A DNA stretch of 39,348 nucleotides from Succinivibrio dextrinosolvens (GCF_900116345.1 NZ_FPAH01000025.1:1-39348); one strand, 5' to 3'. Counted from the first letter of the stretch, positions 1 to 9,777 are shown. The notes: generated by a model from the sequence alone, not told the origin. Translations and numbers: made by a program.

Positions 1-192
1 CGTGTGTATAAATGCCCAGAATGTGGCTTTACCATAGACCGTGACCTGAATGCAGCAATTAATCTGAGACAACAGATAAAAAACGTAGGAGCAGCTAGCT
101 CCGAACTTAAGCCTGCGGAGCTGACGGCTCTGCTATCTGATTTAGAAATGAATGGGATAGCAACCAGCAGTGATGAAACAGGAATTTGGTAG
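1..192 (+). CDS. tnpB: IS200/IS605-family TnpB (OrfB), C-terminal fragment cut by the window edge
   Basis: This is the last 63 codons of a TnpB RNA-guided nuclease gene whose 5' part lies outside the window. The visible part begins inside the C-terminal zinc ribbon (CPECGF) and continues into the RuvC-III segment TIDRDLNAAINL. That segment carries the Asp of the third RuvC motif and the Asn-Ala-Ala-Asn/Ile pattern typical of TnpB. The tail after it (residues near GAASSELKPAE) is the low-complexity region that in this family overlaps the omega/reRNA. TnpB homes to and cuts DNA at sites vacated by its element, using the RNA made from the element's right end. No tnpA is visible here, so mobility of this copy cannot be judged. 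The family call is secure; completeness upstream is unknown. Confidence 0.88.
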   Translation, partial: RVYKCPECGFTIDRDLNAAINLRQQIKNVGAASSELKPAELTALLSDLEMNGIATSSDETGIW

Positions 193-240
193 AACGCCTA
201 TAAATTTATAGCTTTTTATATATTTTTATAGTTTTTTGTA
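193..240 (+). mobile_element. probable right end of the left-hand IS200/IS605 element
   Basis: Directly after the tnpB stop there is a perfect 14-bp palindrome CTATAAATTTATAG (198-211). An AT-rich stretch follows, and then protein-coding sequence resumes in another frame. Subterminal hairpins next to tnpB are typical of the single-strand-transposed IS200/IS605 ends and of the 3' part of omegaRNA. The exact cleavage point cannot be fixed without an empty-site comparison; about 235-245 is a guess. Confidence 0.5.
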
Positions 241-830
241 GATCCAAACTAGCGGATATCTCAGCAAATGAACTTAATGTCCTGATAAAAGATGTCAAAC
301 GTTATCTGGATATTATGAATATTCCTGATAAGAATGAACGTGACAGAAAGTTAGAAGAGTTTTTTGATCTATCAAACGGATGGAGAAATGAAAAAGAACA
401 GGAAGAATATGAAAAAGAGCTGCAGTCTTTAAGAAATGATTATCCCGACTCTCCTGAAGAGGAAATCATTGCGTTTGCTAACGTCAACAACAATATAGGA
501 AAGACCAGAAGATTTCTGATGCTGAATAATGTGTTTGTATACTCAACCTTCAGACAGACAAGTAAGCTGGGACTTGATTTTTTCCATGAGCAGAATATTC
601 CTGTCATGTTTCAGTTTGCAGATTACAAAGGAGCTGATCTCGAAGGCAGATTCGGCGATATAGAAAATGAGATAAAGAATCGAAAGGATGAAAACGGCAA
701 TTTCATCAGAATTCCTAATAAGGCAGGCTCTGCTATCACCCGTTCTGAAATGCGTCACGCTATACGTATGCAGAAAAGGCTTGATTTAGATTTTGATCTC
801 AACCTGATTCATGGAGGCAATAAGATCTGA
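241..830 (+). pseudogene. 3' remnant of an unknown gene, apparently interrupted by the IS element
   Basis: An open frame runs from just after the TAA at 201-203 to the TGA at 828-830. Its first ATG is at 315, which would give 171 residues. There is no ribosome binding site at 315, and protein-like sequence is already present upstream of it (for example KLADISANELNVLIKDVKRY). I therefore read this as the C-terminal part of a longer protein cut off by the IS at about 240. The product is charged and helical (NEKEQEEYEKELQSL), with a C-terminal segment ending near AITRSEMRHAIRMQ. I do not recognise the family. It sits just upstream of a convergent gene for a giant kinase-like protein, but no functional link is shown. 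Internal initiation at 315 giving a short stable protein is possible but less likely. Confidence 0.55.
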
Positions 831-950
831 ACTTAGGCGTAAGCTGTTCCTGTAGTATTCAGATGAATTAGAGGGCATTCAGCTTTGAAAAGAAGGTTGG
901 GATTCATACCTCTGTCAGCTTGCAAACTCCTGAAATAACTGTCTACTTTT

Positions 951-985
951 AAAAAATAAGGAAGAGCTTATTTGAGCTTTTCCTT
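951..985 (-). terminator. Rho-independent terminator for the giant kinase-like gene
   Basis: An 11-bp stem (958-968 with 975-985, one G-T pair) encloses a 6-nt loop. On the minus strand it is followed by a run of six T (plus-strand A951-956). It lies downstream of the minus-strand gene ending at 1056. Confidence 0.6.
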
Positions 986-1010
986 AAATTTTGTGGCTCT
1001 ATGTATAGCT

Positions 1011-1039
1011 GGGCTACGGAAGTACCGTAGCCCGTTTTT
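1011..1039 (+). terminator. Rho-independent terminator, plus strand
   Basis: A perfect 9-bp GC-rich stem GGGCTACGG / CCGTAGCCC encloses a 5-nt loop and is followed by GTTTTT. It would end plus-strand transcription coming from the interrupted gene and IS, and protect the convergent gene. Confidence 0.8.
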
Positions 1040-1055
1040 CCATATTGCACACATG

Positions 1056-4000
1056 CTAGGCAAGACTGTCTATCAGCATTGGAATTGCATACTTGATGAT
1101 CTTACCTGTGCCAAGAGCTCCCACCGCCTGTGAACGTTTGTCAGTAAGTACTTCTGCCATACAGTCGAGGAAGTCTTCATAGCCCTTGGCTCCTTTAGCC
1201 GCGCCACGGGCTTTTTCTGCAATTTCGTCAATGTCCTGGGCAACGATTCCCTTGAACTGTTCAAAGAACCCTTCAAAGATTTCATTTGCTGTGAGTTTTA
1301 CTGACTCAAGCTCCTTTGTTATAAGCTCACGGTAGCTCTGATTCTCTGCCTCCTTTTGTGCGTTATTTTCGGTTCCCGGAGCAGGGATTTTCTTTAAAAT
1401 CTCCTCAAGTTCTGCTTTGCGTAAAGCTGTCTGTCTATACTCCTCATACATGACTTTCAGCTCTTCATGCCCTTCAATATGAGCCAATACGGAACCAACT
1501 CGTTCAGCTTCTGATGTTACATAATCGAGGTTCCTTCGTATGTACTCTTTATATTCAGGCCTATTTAAATCCTTCTTGGCGTTAGTGCAGAATCTGTTGA
1601 TTATCTTGATTCTTTCTTTTTCATCTCGAGTATTCTCGGCTCCAATGTTATACATGAAGATTGATACCGGATCATCTTGTCTAACATCTACATTCGCAGC
1701 TGCAATACGCATAGCAGTAAAGGTATCCTGAAGAGCCTTATTTGTCTCTTCAATTGCGTTGTTCAGTGCAATCTGACATTTACTGAAGTTGTAGATTGGA
1801 GCAGGCATTTCAACTCCAAGTTTCAGTAATTCCTGAAGTGCTACCAGAATTCTGGCTCCGGCATCCTTTCTGCTACCCTTTGAAAGCACTGCACTTACCA
1901 CAGCCTTGAGGCGATCCTTAACCAGAGGGGTATTCGGATCATTCTTATCTACATGTTCATTGAGTCTGGCCTTACTGGTCTCTGAGAGTAGTGCTGTCAG
2001 AGAGTCAATAAAGGCTGAACTGTCTGAGTACATTGCAGCTGCCATCATTTTTATAATATGCTGCTGCTGATCCTCTGTAAGCTGTGTACAGTTACCAAAA
2101 TCGATAACAGTAAGCTGATCTGGGGAGGTCATGATATTTCCTGCATGTAAATCTCCATGGTAGAAGCCTTTACCGAAAATACCTTCAGTAACCCAGTTTT
2201 TGGTGAAGGTCATCAGATTCTGCTGCTGTTTGAGCAGAGTCTGATACTGTTCTGAAAGTTTATTGTAGTTCTCTAGTGAAACCTTGTAGTTCTGATGCTC
2301 AAGTTTGTCTGTTACCTCACCAGTGAACTTGTGTTGTTCCATAAATGTGCCATTCCTCATATCTATATGGGTAAATGGACGCAACATCAGCTTGGTGTTT
2401 TCGTTTGCATCTCTGATACATTTATCCAGAGTTATACCTGGAGCAAGATCAAGTACCATCACGTCTGTAGTAGGGCGAACCAGAGGGCTTAGAGTCATGC
2501 TCTTGACCTTGGTGGAGTTGTTGCTGTATATCTGACCGCTTTCTACATTGTTTGCTTCGACGGTAAGATCCAGTTCTTCCAGAATAGTCTTGAGATCACC
2601 TGCAAAAGTTACATCCATACCAGGAACCTTCTTCGCAGCTTCGATGAAGATCTTCTTTTCTCGTTCCGCACGGTTCTGAACATCAGGTCTTAGGAACTTG
2701 ACCACCTTATCAACACCTTCTGGATGATCCTTTGTATAGAACCTGCACAGTACCGCCTGTCCTACAGAAGCTGCACCCAGAGACTTCACTACGCTGATCT
2801 TCGAGATTTCACCGTTCGAGGAGTTAACGATATCCAGAAGATGAGCCTGAATGATTCGATCTGGAATAGGTGAAAGATTACACTTCATATCTGCAAAGGC
2901 TGTCTTTAGATCATCACTTAGAGCCTCAGGAGGCAGTCTCTGCAGAATCTTCTGCATGATAGGACCTGCTCCCTTGAACATGGCTCCAAGTATCTGCGCA
3001 GGTGTTGAATTAGCATTGGAATAGCGGACCATCGAAGAGAGCATGCTGCGTCTGTCAATCTCGCTCATGTCTTTAAAGTAGGTCTTCATAACTTCTCCAA
3101 TAAACTGACCCATGGCGGTCTTGGCAAAGGAGCTGTTGCCCTCATCCTGAAGCTGCTTTAAGGTTACGTTCTTGTTCGTTGGATCAAGAGGAACCTTATT
3201 TTCTCCATCAGATTTCAGTGCCTCATTGAATTTTTCTGCGATATCGTTGCCAATAATCTGTGACTGAGTCTCAATCGCGGCATTTAGGCTGGTTTCGGCC
3301 TGAGATATGATTTTCCAGAGTTCATCGTCCTTATTCTTAAGAAGACCTTCAAGCTTGCTCTTAAGGAACAGCTTCTGCATTCCCATCTTTAAAGTACCAG
3401 GCTTAGCAAGCATGAATGGAGATTTAGTCTCTATCTCTTCATTGCCATAGTCTTTTTCAGCCATGCCAATAAAGGTGTTCGCTTTGAATTCATGCAGATA
3501 GCCTTTTGCATCCATGGCAAGGGTAAGATCTTTTATCAGCTGCAGTGGCAGTAGTTTCTGTTTGATTATGTTCTTTAAGGTAGCATCATTTGGAGTATCT
3601 ACCTTCTTAAATGGCTCCTTTAGAGAGAACTCCTCCTTTTGGGCTGACAGACCAGCCAGCTGCTCCACAAACTTGATATAAACCGCATTTTCAATACGTT
3701 TTTGATCTCCAAGGGTAGTGACCACATTACAAAGGGTGTCATAAGGCAGAGATCTGTTATTGATAATGTGATTAATCAGATCTTCGTAGTTCTTTGGAGT
3801 TGCGGGAGTCTGTATGTTGAGTTTCTCAAACAGAGGAGATGCTGCAACCTGCTCGAGAATCTCCCAAACATCAGGAAGTCTTTCTCCTCCTAAAGGAGGA
3901 TCATTCACTCCTTCAAGCTGTTCAAGCAGCAGCTGACCGCGAATTTCTCCTAATGCTGAGCCCAGCGTTGTACGGATATTTTCCGGCAGTGAATTTATGG

Positions 4001-6992
4001 TGTTAGGATCGGATATAAGTCTGTTGAATGTATCGAGATGCTCCAGAATTGTATTTATAATTCTGGTGCCCGGTTTTGCATTAGGATCCCCCATTACCGA
4101 ATCATATTTGCTGCCGTCAAAATTCAGAATCAGATCTGCAAAGAAATTATGAACCTTCTCATCTTCAAGCTTCTTTTCAAAACTCAGCTGTTTTTCAATA
4201 GCGGGCTTCTCTTGTTTTACTGCCCTAAAATAGCTGGTTATTTTTGCGGAATATTCTGCAATATTAGTTGATATATTACTTATATATTTATCTTGATTTT
4301 GTAAGCCTAGTTCTGAAAGGTAGGTGGGTTCAAGTCCGTCCCAGCTTTGAGGAGAAATGTGCATCAGTGAATCTGCAAGTCTCTCTATAGCCTTGTCAAA
4401 TCCAGCTTTAAGCTCTGGAACAGCTTTTCCTTCTTCTTCGTCGGTTAGAAGCCCCATGTACAGCTCAAATCTCTCCTCCGGAGTCTTTTCTAGAAGAAAT
4501 TCAAAACCATCCTTCTGTTCAGTTTCAAATATTCGAGCAACATTTGCCTTTAGAGAATTTACAAGTGCTTCTGAGAATGTATCCTGCAGCTCTTGCTTGT
4601 AGTCAACATGATCTTTAGGCAGATTGAGTAACAGTCTGTCAAAAAGCTCAAGGTTCTGCGCAAATATTTCCTTTAGTTTATTTATTCCAATTGTAGACTT
4701 ACCATCTGCTATATCTTTACTTAAAGCATCTGAGAGCTTCCCGGTAAATTCATGCATCTGTAGAGCATATGCGTTTGTGTCCAGCTCTTTAAATATAGCG
4801 GAACACTGCTTGAACTCTTTAAGCTCTGCCGGATTTAGATTTGCTGTATCCTTGGCAGGGTCAAAGCCATTCTGAATGGTGGTGAATATTTTCTTGAATT
4901 CATCAAGACTTTGTATTTTCTCTCTGCTCGAGTTGCAATGATATGCCACTGTTTTGGCCAGTCTATTAGCAAAGCCTTCCTGAATTTCATTTTTAGATGA
5001 AATCTCATCGAGAACTCTTTTTAAGAAGTCTTCTTCTCTAAACTTATATAACAGCTCTGCGTGATCATTAAACAGTTTTGTCTGCTGCTTTATAGCTTCA
5101 TTAGCATCCTTATTTTCTCCTCCGATTTTGACATAATCAGAACACATCCTCTGATACTCTGCTATATCCAGTACCATCTGTCCCTGTGCCTGTGGCAGCG
5201 TGATTGGGGCTTTGAACTCTGGATTTGTCTTTGCTATTTCTTCCAAAAGTTCCTGTACTGAGACTGACAGAGATGACAGGCAGATCTTATCCTCATAAAT
5301 CTGTTTCAGTGCTTCACTGTTCTTTTCCAGAATTGCTTTGAGATCATCTGAGGATGGATTTTCTTTGGCAGTGAGTTCTGTGATTAACTGCTGTGAAAAA
5401 AGCTGAGCTTTTTTCTGTATTGAGCAATCAAGTGTCTGCTCAATTGCACTTAAATCTGTTTCAACCTTCTTTAGGAAGCCTTTATACAGAGGGTTTTCAG
5501 CCTCCTTTTCAACGAAAAACAGGTTAATCTTAAATGTCTTATCCGGTTTTTTGAAATAATTGCTGATAAGTAGCCCTGTCTTAAGATTGTTGTGTTCACA
5601 GTAGTCTACTAGCTTTTTGATTACACTCTGAGCAGGTTCTCTTATTTCGTTCAGAAGAGTACGGTTGGCAATAATTCTGGCCAGACAGCCTGCTTCCTTA
5701 TTTATGATTTCAGCTAGAGCTGCACCAGGAGCAGTATTGTCTGGTGTTATGGAATAGAGTTCACGGCACAGTCTGTCCAGACTGCTGTAGAAGTTTACAG
5801 TATCATTTGTTTTTTTATTTTTTTCATTCTGAATATCTATGTTGTTAAGACTATCCAGAGTCTTTTGTTCTATTTCCTCGATATTCTTTTGGCTTATCTT
5901 TCTTTGCTCTTTTATCTGATTCTGTTTTTCAAGATCAAGATTCTTTACGTCAACCTTTGACTCAAGCTGCTTCTCATCCTCCTTGTCAAGCTTTGATAAC
6001 AGCTCGGAGGTCATAATTGAGTTGATTTTATCCTGCTTTTCTCCTGGTTGATTCAGCTGTGCAAAGTTGGTCAGAATCTTTTTAACTTCATCCTGAGCCG
6101 TGGTTTTATTCCTTAGATTGTCTAAAATCGCTAGGGCACAGTTTCGCACTGTCTCAGTAGGCATCAGCGTGAAATCTACATTGGAAAACTGAGTCTGAGC
6201 TGAAATAAGTTTGATATAAAGAGTTCTGGTTCGACTGGTCTCTTCAATCTCGGGTTCATCTTCATCCTCTGGATTAACAGGGCCACCAATGATATTCTCA
6301 ACGGCTTCTTTTCCGTACAGAGCCGGATGAGTTATGATGTCGTCCTCTAGCTGAGCTCTTAACTGAGAGGCTGTTAGAGGCAGCTCGAAGGTTGTTCTGA
6401 GATTACCTTCCTCGAAGGTGGCAAAGAGTTTGTTTTCAGCGGTCTGTCTTAATTTGACCGTATTGCCGCCGATGATAAAGTTCTGCTCATATTCTTTTCG
6501 ATTTGGAAAGGTCTTAAGACCTGCCTGCAGCGCCTTTACTCCCTTTTTTATTTCCTTTGCTTCTCTCTGATTCTTAAGTTTTAGATACTGATCATCAATA
6601 TCGTGTTCATCTTTGAAGACGAAATAGCCGATACCAAATGTCAGTACGGTTAGTACCTTTTCAAAAAAGGAGAAGCGAGACTTCTTAGGAACAATTCTTT
6701 CTTCAATCTGGGCAGAGAGTTTTTCCGGATTTTTAAGAATCAGTTCTGCTGTTTTCTTAGGTTCGGTAAGGGCTTCCTTGATCATCGGAATCTGTACAAT
6801 CTCAAAGTCCTTTTCTGGAATTAAGCTTCTGGTCTGATCTTCAATAGATCTGTTATTTGGATTGTGATTTTTTTCTTTGATGGTCTTTCTGCCATCGTCA
6901 TTATTAATCTCGTTTTCATCAAAACTATCATTAAGAAGAGGATTGTTGTAGTTTTCAGTAAAAGAGTTTTGTCTGTTGATTTGATCAGTCAT
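1056..6992 (-). CDS. giant (1978 aa) protein with a UbiB/ADCK-like atypical kinase domain; candidate secreted effector
   Basis: The C-terminal third carries an ABC1/ADCK/UbiB protein-kinase-like domain with its motifs in order. These are GP (1343) with a KxGQ variant KILQ (1348-1351) and LPPE (1353-1356); an Ala-rich nucleotide loop GAASVGQA after K1403; the ion-pair lysine in VVKFLRP (K1432); an ELD..VEANN helix; the catalytic loop HGDLHAGN (H1612, D1614); and DFG (D1631). UbiB proteins are normally about 500-550 residues and act in quinone synthesis. This one has some 1300 extra N-terminal residues, mostly helical and charged. It also has a short hydrophobic stretch at 105-131 (TFGIGYFVFKDEHD) resembling residues 281-309 of the candidate effector at 19118-22582. 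The N-terminus is polar and Asn-rich with no Sec signal. The ATG at 6992 has an upstream GAGAGG. The kinase-fold call is strong; secretion is inference. Confidence 0.75.
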   Translation of the reverse strand: MTDQINRQNSFTENYNNPLLNDSFDENEINNDDGRKTIKEKNHNPNNRSIEDQTRSLIPEKDFEIVQIPMIKEALTEPKKTAELILKNPEKLSAQIEERIVPKKSRFSFFEKVLTVLTFGIGYFVFKDEHDIDDQYLKLKNQREAKEIKKGVKALQAGLKTFPNRKEYEQNFIIGGNTVKLRQTAENKLFATFEEGNLRTTFELPLTASQLRAQLEDDIITHPALYGKEAVENIIGGPVNPEDEDEPEIEETSRTRTLYIKLISAQTQFSNVDFTLMPTETVRNCALAILDNLRNKTTAQDEVKKILTNFAQLNQPGEKQDKINSIMTSELLSKLDKEDEKQLESKVDVKNLDLEKQNQIKEQRKISQKNIEEIEQKTLDSLNNIDIQNEKNKKTNDTVNFYSSLDRLCRELYSITPDNTAPGAALAEIINKEAGCLARIIANRTLLNEIREPAQSVIKKLVDYCEHNNLKTGLLISNYFKKPDKTFKINLFFVEKEAENPLYKGFLKKVETDLSAIEQTLDCSIQKKAQLFSQQLITELTAKENPSSDDLKAILEKNSEALKQIYEDKICLSSLSVSVQELLEEIAKTNPEFKAPITLPQAQGQMVLDIAEYQRMCSDYVKIGGENKDANEAIKQQTKLFNDHAELLYKFREEDFLKRVLDEISSKNEIQEGFANRLAKTVAYHCNSSREKIQSLDEFKKIFTTIQNGFDPAKDTANLNPAELKEFKQCSAIFKELDTNAYALQMHEFTGKLSDALSKDIADGKSTIGINKLKEIFAQNLELFDRLLLNLPKDHVDYKQELQDTFSEALVNSLKANVARIFETEQKDGFEFLLEKTPEERFELYMGLLTDEEEGKAVPELKAGFDKAIERLADSLMHISPQSWDGLEPTYLSELGLQNQDKYISNISTNIAEYSAKITSYFRAVKQEKPAIEKQLSFEKKLEDEKVHNFFADLILNFDGSKYDSVMGDPNAKPGTRIINTILEHLDTFNRLISDPNTINSLPENIRTTLGSALGEIRGQLLLEQLEGVNDPPLGGERLPDVWEILEQVAASPLFEKLNIQTPATPKNYEDLINHIINNRSLPYDTLCNVVTTLGDQKRIENAVYIKFVEQLAGLSAQKEEFSLKEPFKKVDTPNDATLKNIIKQKLLPLQLIKDLTLAMDAKGYLHEFKANTFIGMAEKDYGNEEIETKSPFMLAKPGTLKMGMQKLFLKSKLEGLLKNKDDELWKIISQAETSLNAAIETQSQIIGNDIAEKFNEALKSDGENKVPLDPTNKNVTLKQLQDEGNSSFAKTAMGQFIGEVMKTYFKDMSEIDRRSMLSSMVRYSNANSTPAQILGAMFKGAGPIMQKILQRLPPEALSDDLKTAFADMKCNLSPIPDRIIQAHLLDIVNSSNGEISKISVVKSLGAASVGQAVLCRFYTKDHPEGVDKVVKFLRPDVQNRAEREKKIFIEAAKKVPGMDVTFAGDLKTILEELDLTVEANNVESGQIYSNNSTKVKSMTLSPLVRPTTDVMVLDLAPGITLDKCIRDANENTKLMLRPFTHIDMRNGTFMEQHKFTGEVTDKLEHQNYKVSLENYNKLSEQYQTLLKQQQNLMTFTKNWVTEGIFGKGFYHGDLHAGNIMTSPDQLTVIDFGNCTQLTEDQQQHIIKMMAAAMYSDSSAFIDSLTALLSETSKARLNEHVDKNDPNTPLVKDRLKAVVSAVLSKGSRKDAGARILVALQELLKLGVEMPAPIYNFSKCQIALNNAIEETNKALQDTFTAMRIAAANVDVRQDDPVSIFMYNIGAENTRDEKERIKIINRFCTNAKKDLNRPEYKEYIRRNLDYVTSEAERVGSVLAHIEGHEELKVMYEEYRQTALRKAELEEILKKIPAPGTENNAQKEAENQSYRELITKELESVKLTANEIFEGFFEQFKGIVAQDIDEIAEKARGAAKGAKGYEDFLDCMAEVLTDKRSQAVGALGTGKIIKYAIPMLIDSLA

Positions 6993-7341
6993 ATGCTACC
7001 TCTCCAGATGGTCTTTTGATATACATAAGCCTAGGCTCAGCACGTATATTGAATTCATGTATTAGAGTCGTACTTATTACGAAACTATAGAATTAAGTAT
7101 GGTTCATGATCGGAAAAAAAAATGAGAATATACTCACATATATGTATTTTTGTATCTACAAAAAAATACTCGCATTTGTATTTTAAGGATATTTTGGGGG
7201 GACTATGTATTTCGTAAATTCGACGGAGTATTGTTAGAAAACAGGAAGAAAGCTTAACTTCTCTAAATCAGGGGAGGAATGCTGTCGTTTGGACGAAAAA
7301 ATGATTTGGGATATGATTTACGTGGATATTGAGCAGGATCA
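6993..7341. other. gene-free AT-rich region upstream of the giant kinase-like gene
   Basis: About 350 bp between the start of the minus-strand kinase-like gene and the gltA terminator holds no credible ORF. It must contain the promoter of the giant gene, reading leftwards. It is rich in A/T tracts around 7110-7170, where TGTATTTTTGTATC and similar strings recur. I see no convincing sigma-70 box pair. The SD-like GAGAGG lies just upstream of the start at 6992. Confidence 0.45.
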
Positions 7342-7370
7342 AAAAGAAGGATCAGGACGATCCTTCTTTT
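7342..7370 (-). terminator. Rho-independent terminator of gltA (bidirectional)
   Basis: A 12-bp stem (7342-7353 with 7359-7370, core GAAGGATC/GATCCTTC) encloses a 5-nt loop. Its A and T flanks make it work in both directions. It lies 16 nt downstream of the gltA stop codon. Confidence 0.85.
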
Positions 7371-7385
7371 GCATAATTGTGAGTT

Positions 7386-8705
7386 TTAATTTCTGCTTCT
7401 GAATGGTTTTACGTCTCGCTTTTCCTTTCCTGTGTATACCTGACGAGGTCTTCCGATTCTGAAGTCAGCATCATTGGTATGCATTTCATTCCAGTGAGTG
7501 ATCCAGCCGATGGTTCTTGCCAGAGCAAAGATTACGGTGAACATTGAGGTTGGAATACCGATAGCGTTCAGGATGATTCCTGAGTAGAAATCAACGTTAG
7601 GATACAGATGTCTGGTTACAAAGTATTCATCGTTGAGTGCGATCTTTTCTAGCTCAGTTGCAATCTTCAGAAGAGGATTGTTTTCGATATGAAGTGCATC
7701 CAGAACCTCATGACAGGTATCTCTCATAACGATTGCACGAGGATCGAAGGTCTTGTATACACGATGACCAAAGCCGAACAGTCTGAAAGGATCATTCTTA
7801 TCCTTGGCTCTTGCGATGTATTCAGGAATTCTGTCAACAGAACCGATTTCTTCAAGCATACGCAGACATGCTTCGTTGGCACCGCCGTGGGCTGGTCCCC
7901 ATAGAGAAGCTACACCGGCAGCAATACAAGCATATGGGTTGGCTCCTGAAGAACCTGCCAGACGAACTGATGAGGTAGAGGCGTTCTGCTCATGGTCAGC
8001 ATGAAGAGTGAAAATTCTGTCCAGAGCTTTTTCAACAATAGGATTTACCTTGTACTCCTCACATGGGGTAGAGAACATCATGTGCAGGAAGTTTGCAGTG
8101 TAGCTCAGATCATTTCGTGGATAGACAAAAGGATGTCCGATTGAGTATTTGTATGACATGGCAGCCAGTGTTGGCATCTTAGCAATTAGTCGTACCGCTG
8201 TAAGTTCACGATGTTCTGGATCATAAATATCCAGCTTGTCATGATAGAAGGCTGATAACGCACCAGCCACACCGCACAGCACAGCCATAGGGTGGGAATC
8301 ACGTCTGAAGGCCTGGAACAGGGATTCCATCTGGGTATGTACCAGGGTGTGGTGTTTTACTCGGTGTACAAATTCCTGATACTGCTCTTTGGTTGGAAGC
8401 TCTCCCTTAAACAGCAGATAGCAGACCTGCAGATAATCGCATTTGGTTGCAAGCTGGTCGATTGGATATCCTCTGTATAGAAGAATACCGTTCTTTCCGT
8501 CAATGAATGTAATCTTTGATGTGCATGATGCGGTTGATACAAAGCCAGGATCATAGGTGAAATAACCCTGCTTGCCCAATTCTCTGATATCAATAACCTC
8601 AGGGCCGATTGCTCCTTTCAGAATTGGAAGCTGAATCGGATCCTTACCAGGAATGATAAGGGTTGCATACTTGTCTAGAGCAGGTAGTTTTTCTTCTATT
8701 GCCAT
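7386..8705 (-). CDS. gltA: citrate synthase (type II, GltA)
   Basis: Condenses oxaloacetate and acetyl-CoA to citrate in the cytoplasm, the entry step of the TCA cycle and of glutamate synthesis. At 439 residues it has the usual length for the hexameric, NADH-regulated type II enzymes of Gram-negatives. The catalytic residues are visible: His273 in [11 protein letters not shown], His314 in [14 protein letters not shown], and an Asp near 372 in VDFYSG. The N-terminal beta-rich domain (about residues 12-70) typical of the type II family is present. The gene has its own terminator downstream and is divergent from purU, so it is probably monocistronic. In an anaerobe it would feed 2-oxoglutarate synthesis rather than a full cycle, which is inference. 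Confidence 0.97.
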   Translation of the reverse strand: MAIEEKLPALDKYATLIIPGKDPIQLPILKGAIGPEVIDIRELGKQGYFTYDPGFVSTASCTSKITFIDGKNGILLYRGYPIDQLATKCDYLQVCYLLFKGELPTKEQYQEFVHRVKHHTLVHTQMESLFQAFRRDSHPMAVLCGVAGALSAFYHDKLDIYDPEHRELTAVRLIAKMPTLAAMSYKYSIGHPFVYPRNDLSYTANFLHMMFSTPCEEYKVNPIVEKALDRIFTLHADHEQNASTSSVRLAGSSGANPYACIAAGVASLWGPAHGGANEACLRMLEEIGSVDRIPEYIARAKDKNDPFRLFGFGHRVYKTFDPRAIVMRDTCHEVLDALHIENNPLLKIATELEKIALNDEYFVTRHLYPNVDFYSGIILNAIGIPTSMFTVIFALARTIGWITHWNEMHTNDADFRIGRPRQVYTGKEKRDVKPFRSRN

Positions 8706-8913
8706 TATGATTATTCCTTATCCTTTGTTTAATAAATGAAACGCACTAGTCATGATTTCATTGTAAACACATTCTCATAAATGTATATAGAATTGAAAAT
8801 ATTGGCTCTTTGCACTGTTATAGAGCGCACGCTTGTGGTTCATTTTGGCTTTCTGTTCCATATTTACTCAAATTTGTATATGCTTACAGGAATATCTAAT
8901 TTAAGAGTTGGCA
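8706..8913. promoter_or_regulatory. divergent gltA / purU promoter region
   Basis: This 208-bp AT-rich spacer separates two divergent genes and must hold both promoters. No recognisable operator or riboswitch was found. The purU start at 8914 is supported by an AAGAG six bases upstream. Confidence 0.5.
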
Positions 8914-9777
8914 ATGAAAGAAGTAATTATGGAAAGAAGAATTCTTTTAACCGAGTGCAAGGATGATGTTGGTCTTATTGCAAAGATTACCAATGTCTGC
9001 TTCCTGTTTCATATGAACGTTATTCGTCAGGATCAGTTTGCTTCTCACGAAGATAACAGATTCTTTATGAGAACCGTTATCGAAGGAAACTTCAGTGATG
9101 AAAAGATTTCTGAGACTCTAATCAATACTGTTATCAACGTTCTGCCTGACGGTGCCATTGTCCGTCTTAAGGATGAATCCAAGCGCAGGCTTTGTGTTCT
9201 GGTAACCAAGGAATCCCACTGTCTTGGTGAACTTCTGATGAAATCCTATTCAGGCGCAATGAATGCGGATATCGCTCTGGTTGCAGGTAATTATCCTGAA
9301 TTAGGAGCTTTAGCAGAGAAGTTCGGTGTTCCTTTCAAGCTTGTATCCTGTGAAGGTATTACCAAGGAAGAACAGGAAAAGAACATGATGGACGTGATTG
9401 ACGAGTGCAATCCTGATTACGTGATTCTGGCAAAGTACATGAGAATTCTGTCTCCTAACTTTGTAAATCACTATCCATTAGGTAAGCTTATCAACATTCA
9501 CCACTCATTCCTTCCTGCATTTATCGGTGCTAAGCCATATCATCAGGCATATGACAGAGGTGTGAAGATTATCGGTGCTACCGCTCACTTCGTTACTAAC
9601 AATCTGGATGAAGGTCCTATCATTGAGCAGGATGTTATCAAGGTAAACCACCGTTATGATCCTCAGACTCTGGCCAAGGCTGGTCACGATGTTGAGCAGA
9701 TGGTTCTGATGAGAGCCGTTAACAAGGTTTTAGATGACAAGGTATTTATTCACGGCAATAAGACTGTAGTTTTCTAA
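8914..9777 (+). CDS. purU: formyltetrahydrofolate deformylase
   Basis: Hydrolyses 10-formyl-tetrahydrofolate to formate and tetrahydrofolate, balancing one-carbon pools and supplying formate for PurT-type purine synthesis. At 287 residues it is close to the E. coli enzyme (280). An N-terminal ACT domain (about 7-85, beginning RRILLTECKDDVGLIAKI) is followed by a formyltransferase-type domain. The catalytic triad appears as Asn194 and His196 in NIHHSFLPAF and Asp232 in LDEGPII. I chose the ATG at 8914 because AAGAG precedes it and the N-terminus then matches the family length; an in-frame TTG at 8908 and an ATG at 8929 are alternatives. It is followed by a strong terminator and is probably monocistronic. 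Confidence 0.95.
   Translation: MKEVIMERRILLTECKDDVGLIAKITNVCFLFHMNVIRQDQFASHEDNRFFMRTVIEGNFSDEKISETLINTVINVLPDGAIVRLKDESKRRLCVLVTKESHCLGELLMKSYSGAMNADIALVAGNYPELGALAEKFGVPFKLVSCEGITKEEQEKNMMDVIDECNPDYVILAKYMRILSPNFVNHYPLGKLINIHHSFLPAFIGAKPYHQAYDRGVKIIGATAHFVTNNLDEGPIIEQDVIKVNHRYDPQTLAKAGHDVEQMVLMRAVNKVLDDKVFIHGNKTVVF

Noticed and set aside
1540-5261. plus-strand ORFs opposite the giant kinase-like gene
   Set aside because: They are antisense shadows of a continuous 1978-codon minus-strand frame with clear kinase motifs.
1056-6992. annotation of the giant protein as ubiB
   Set aside because: The kinase domain is UbiB-like, but the length, the roughly 1300-residue extension and the KxGQ change make a quinone-synthesis role unsafe to assert.
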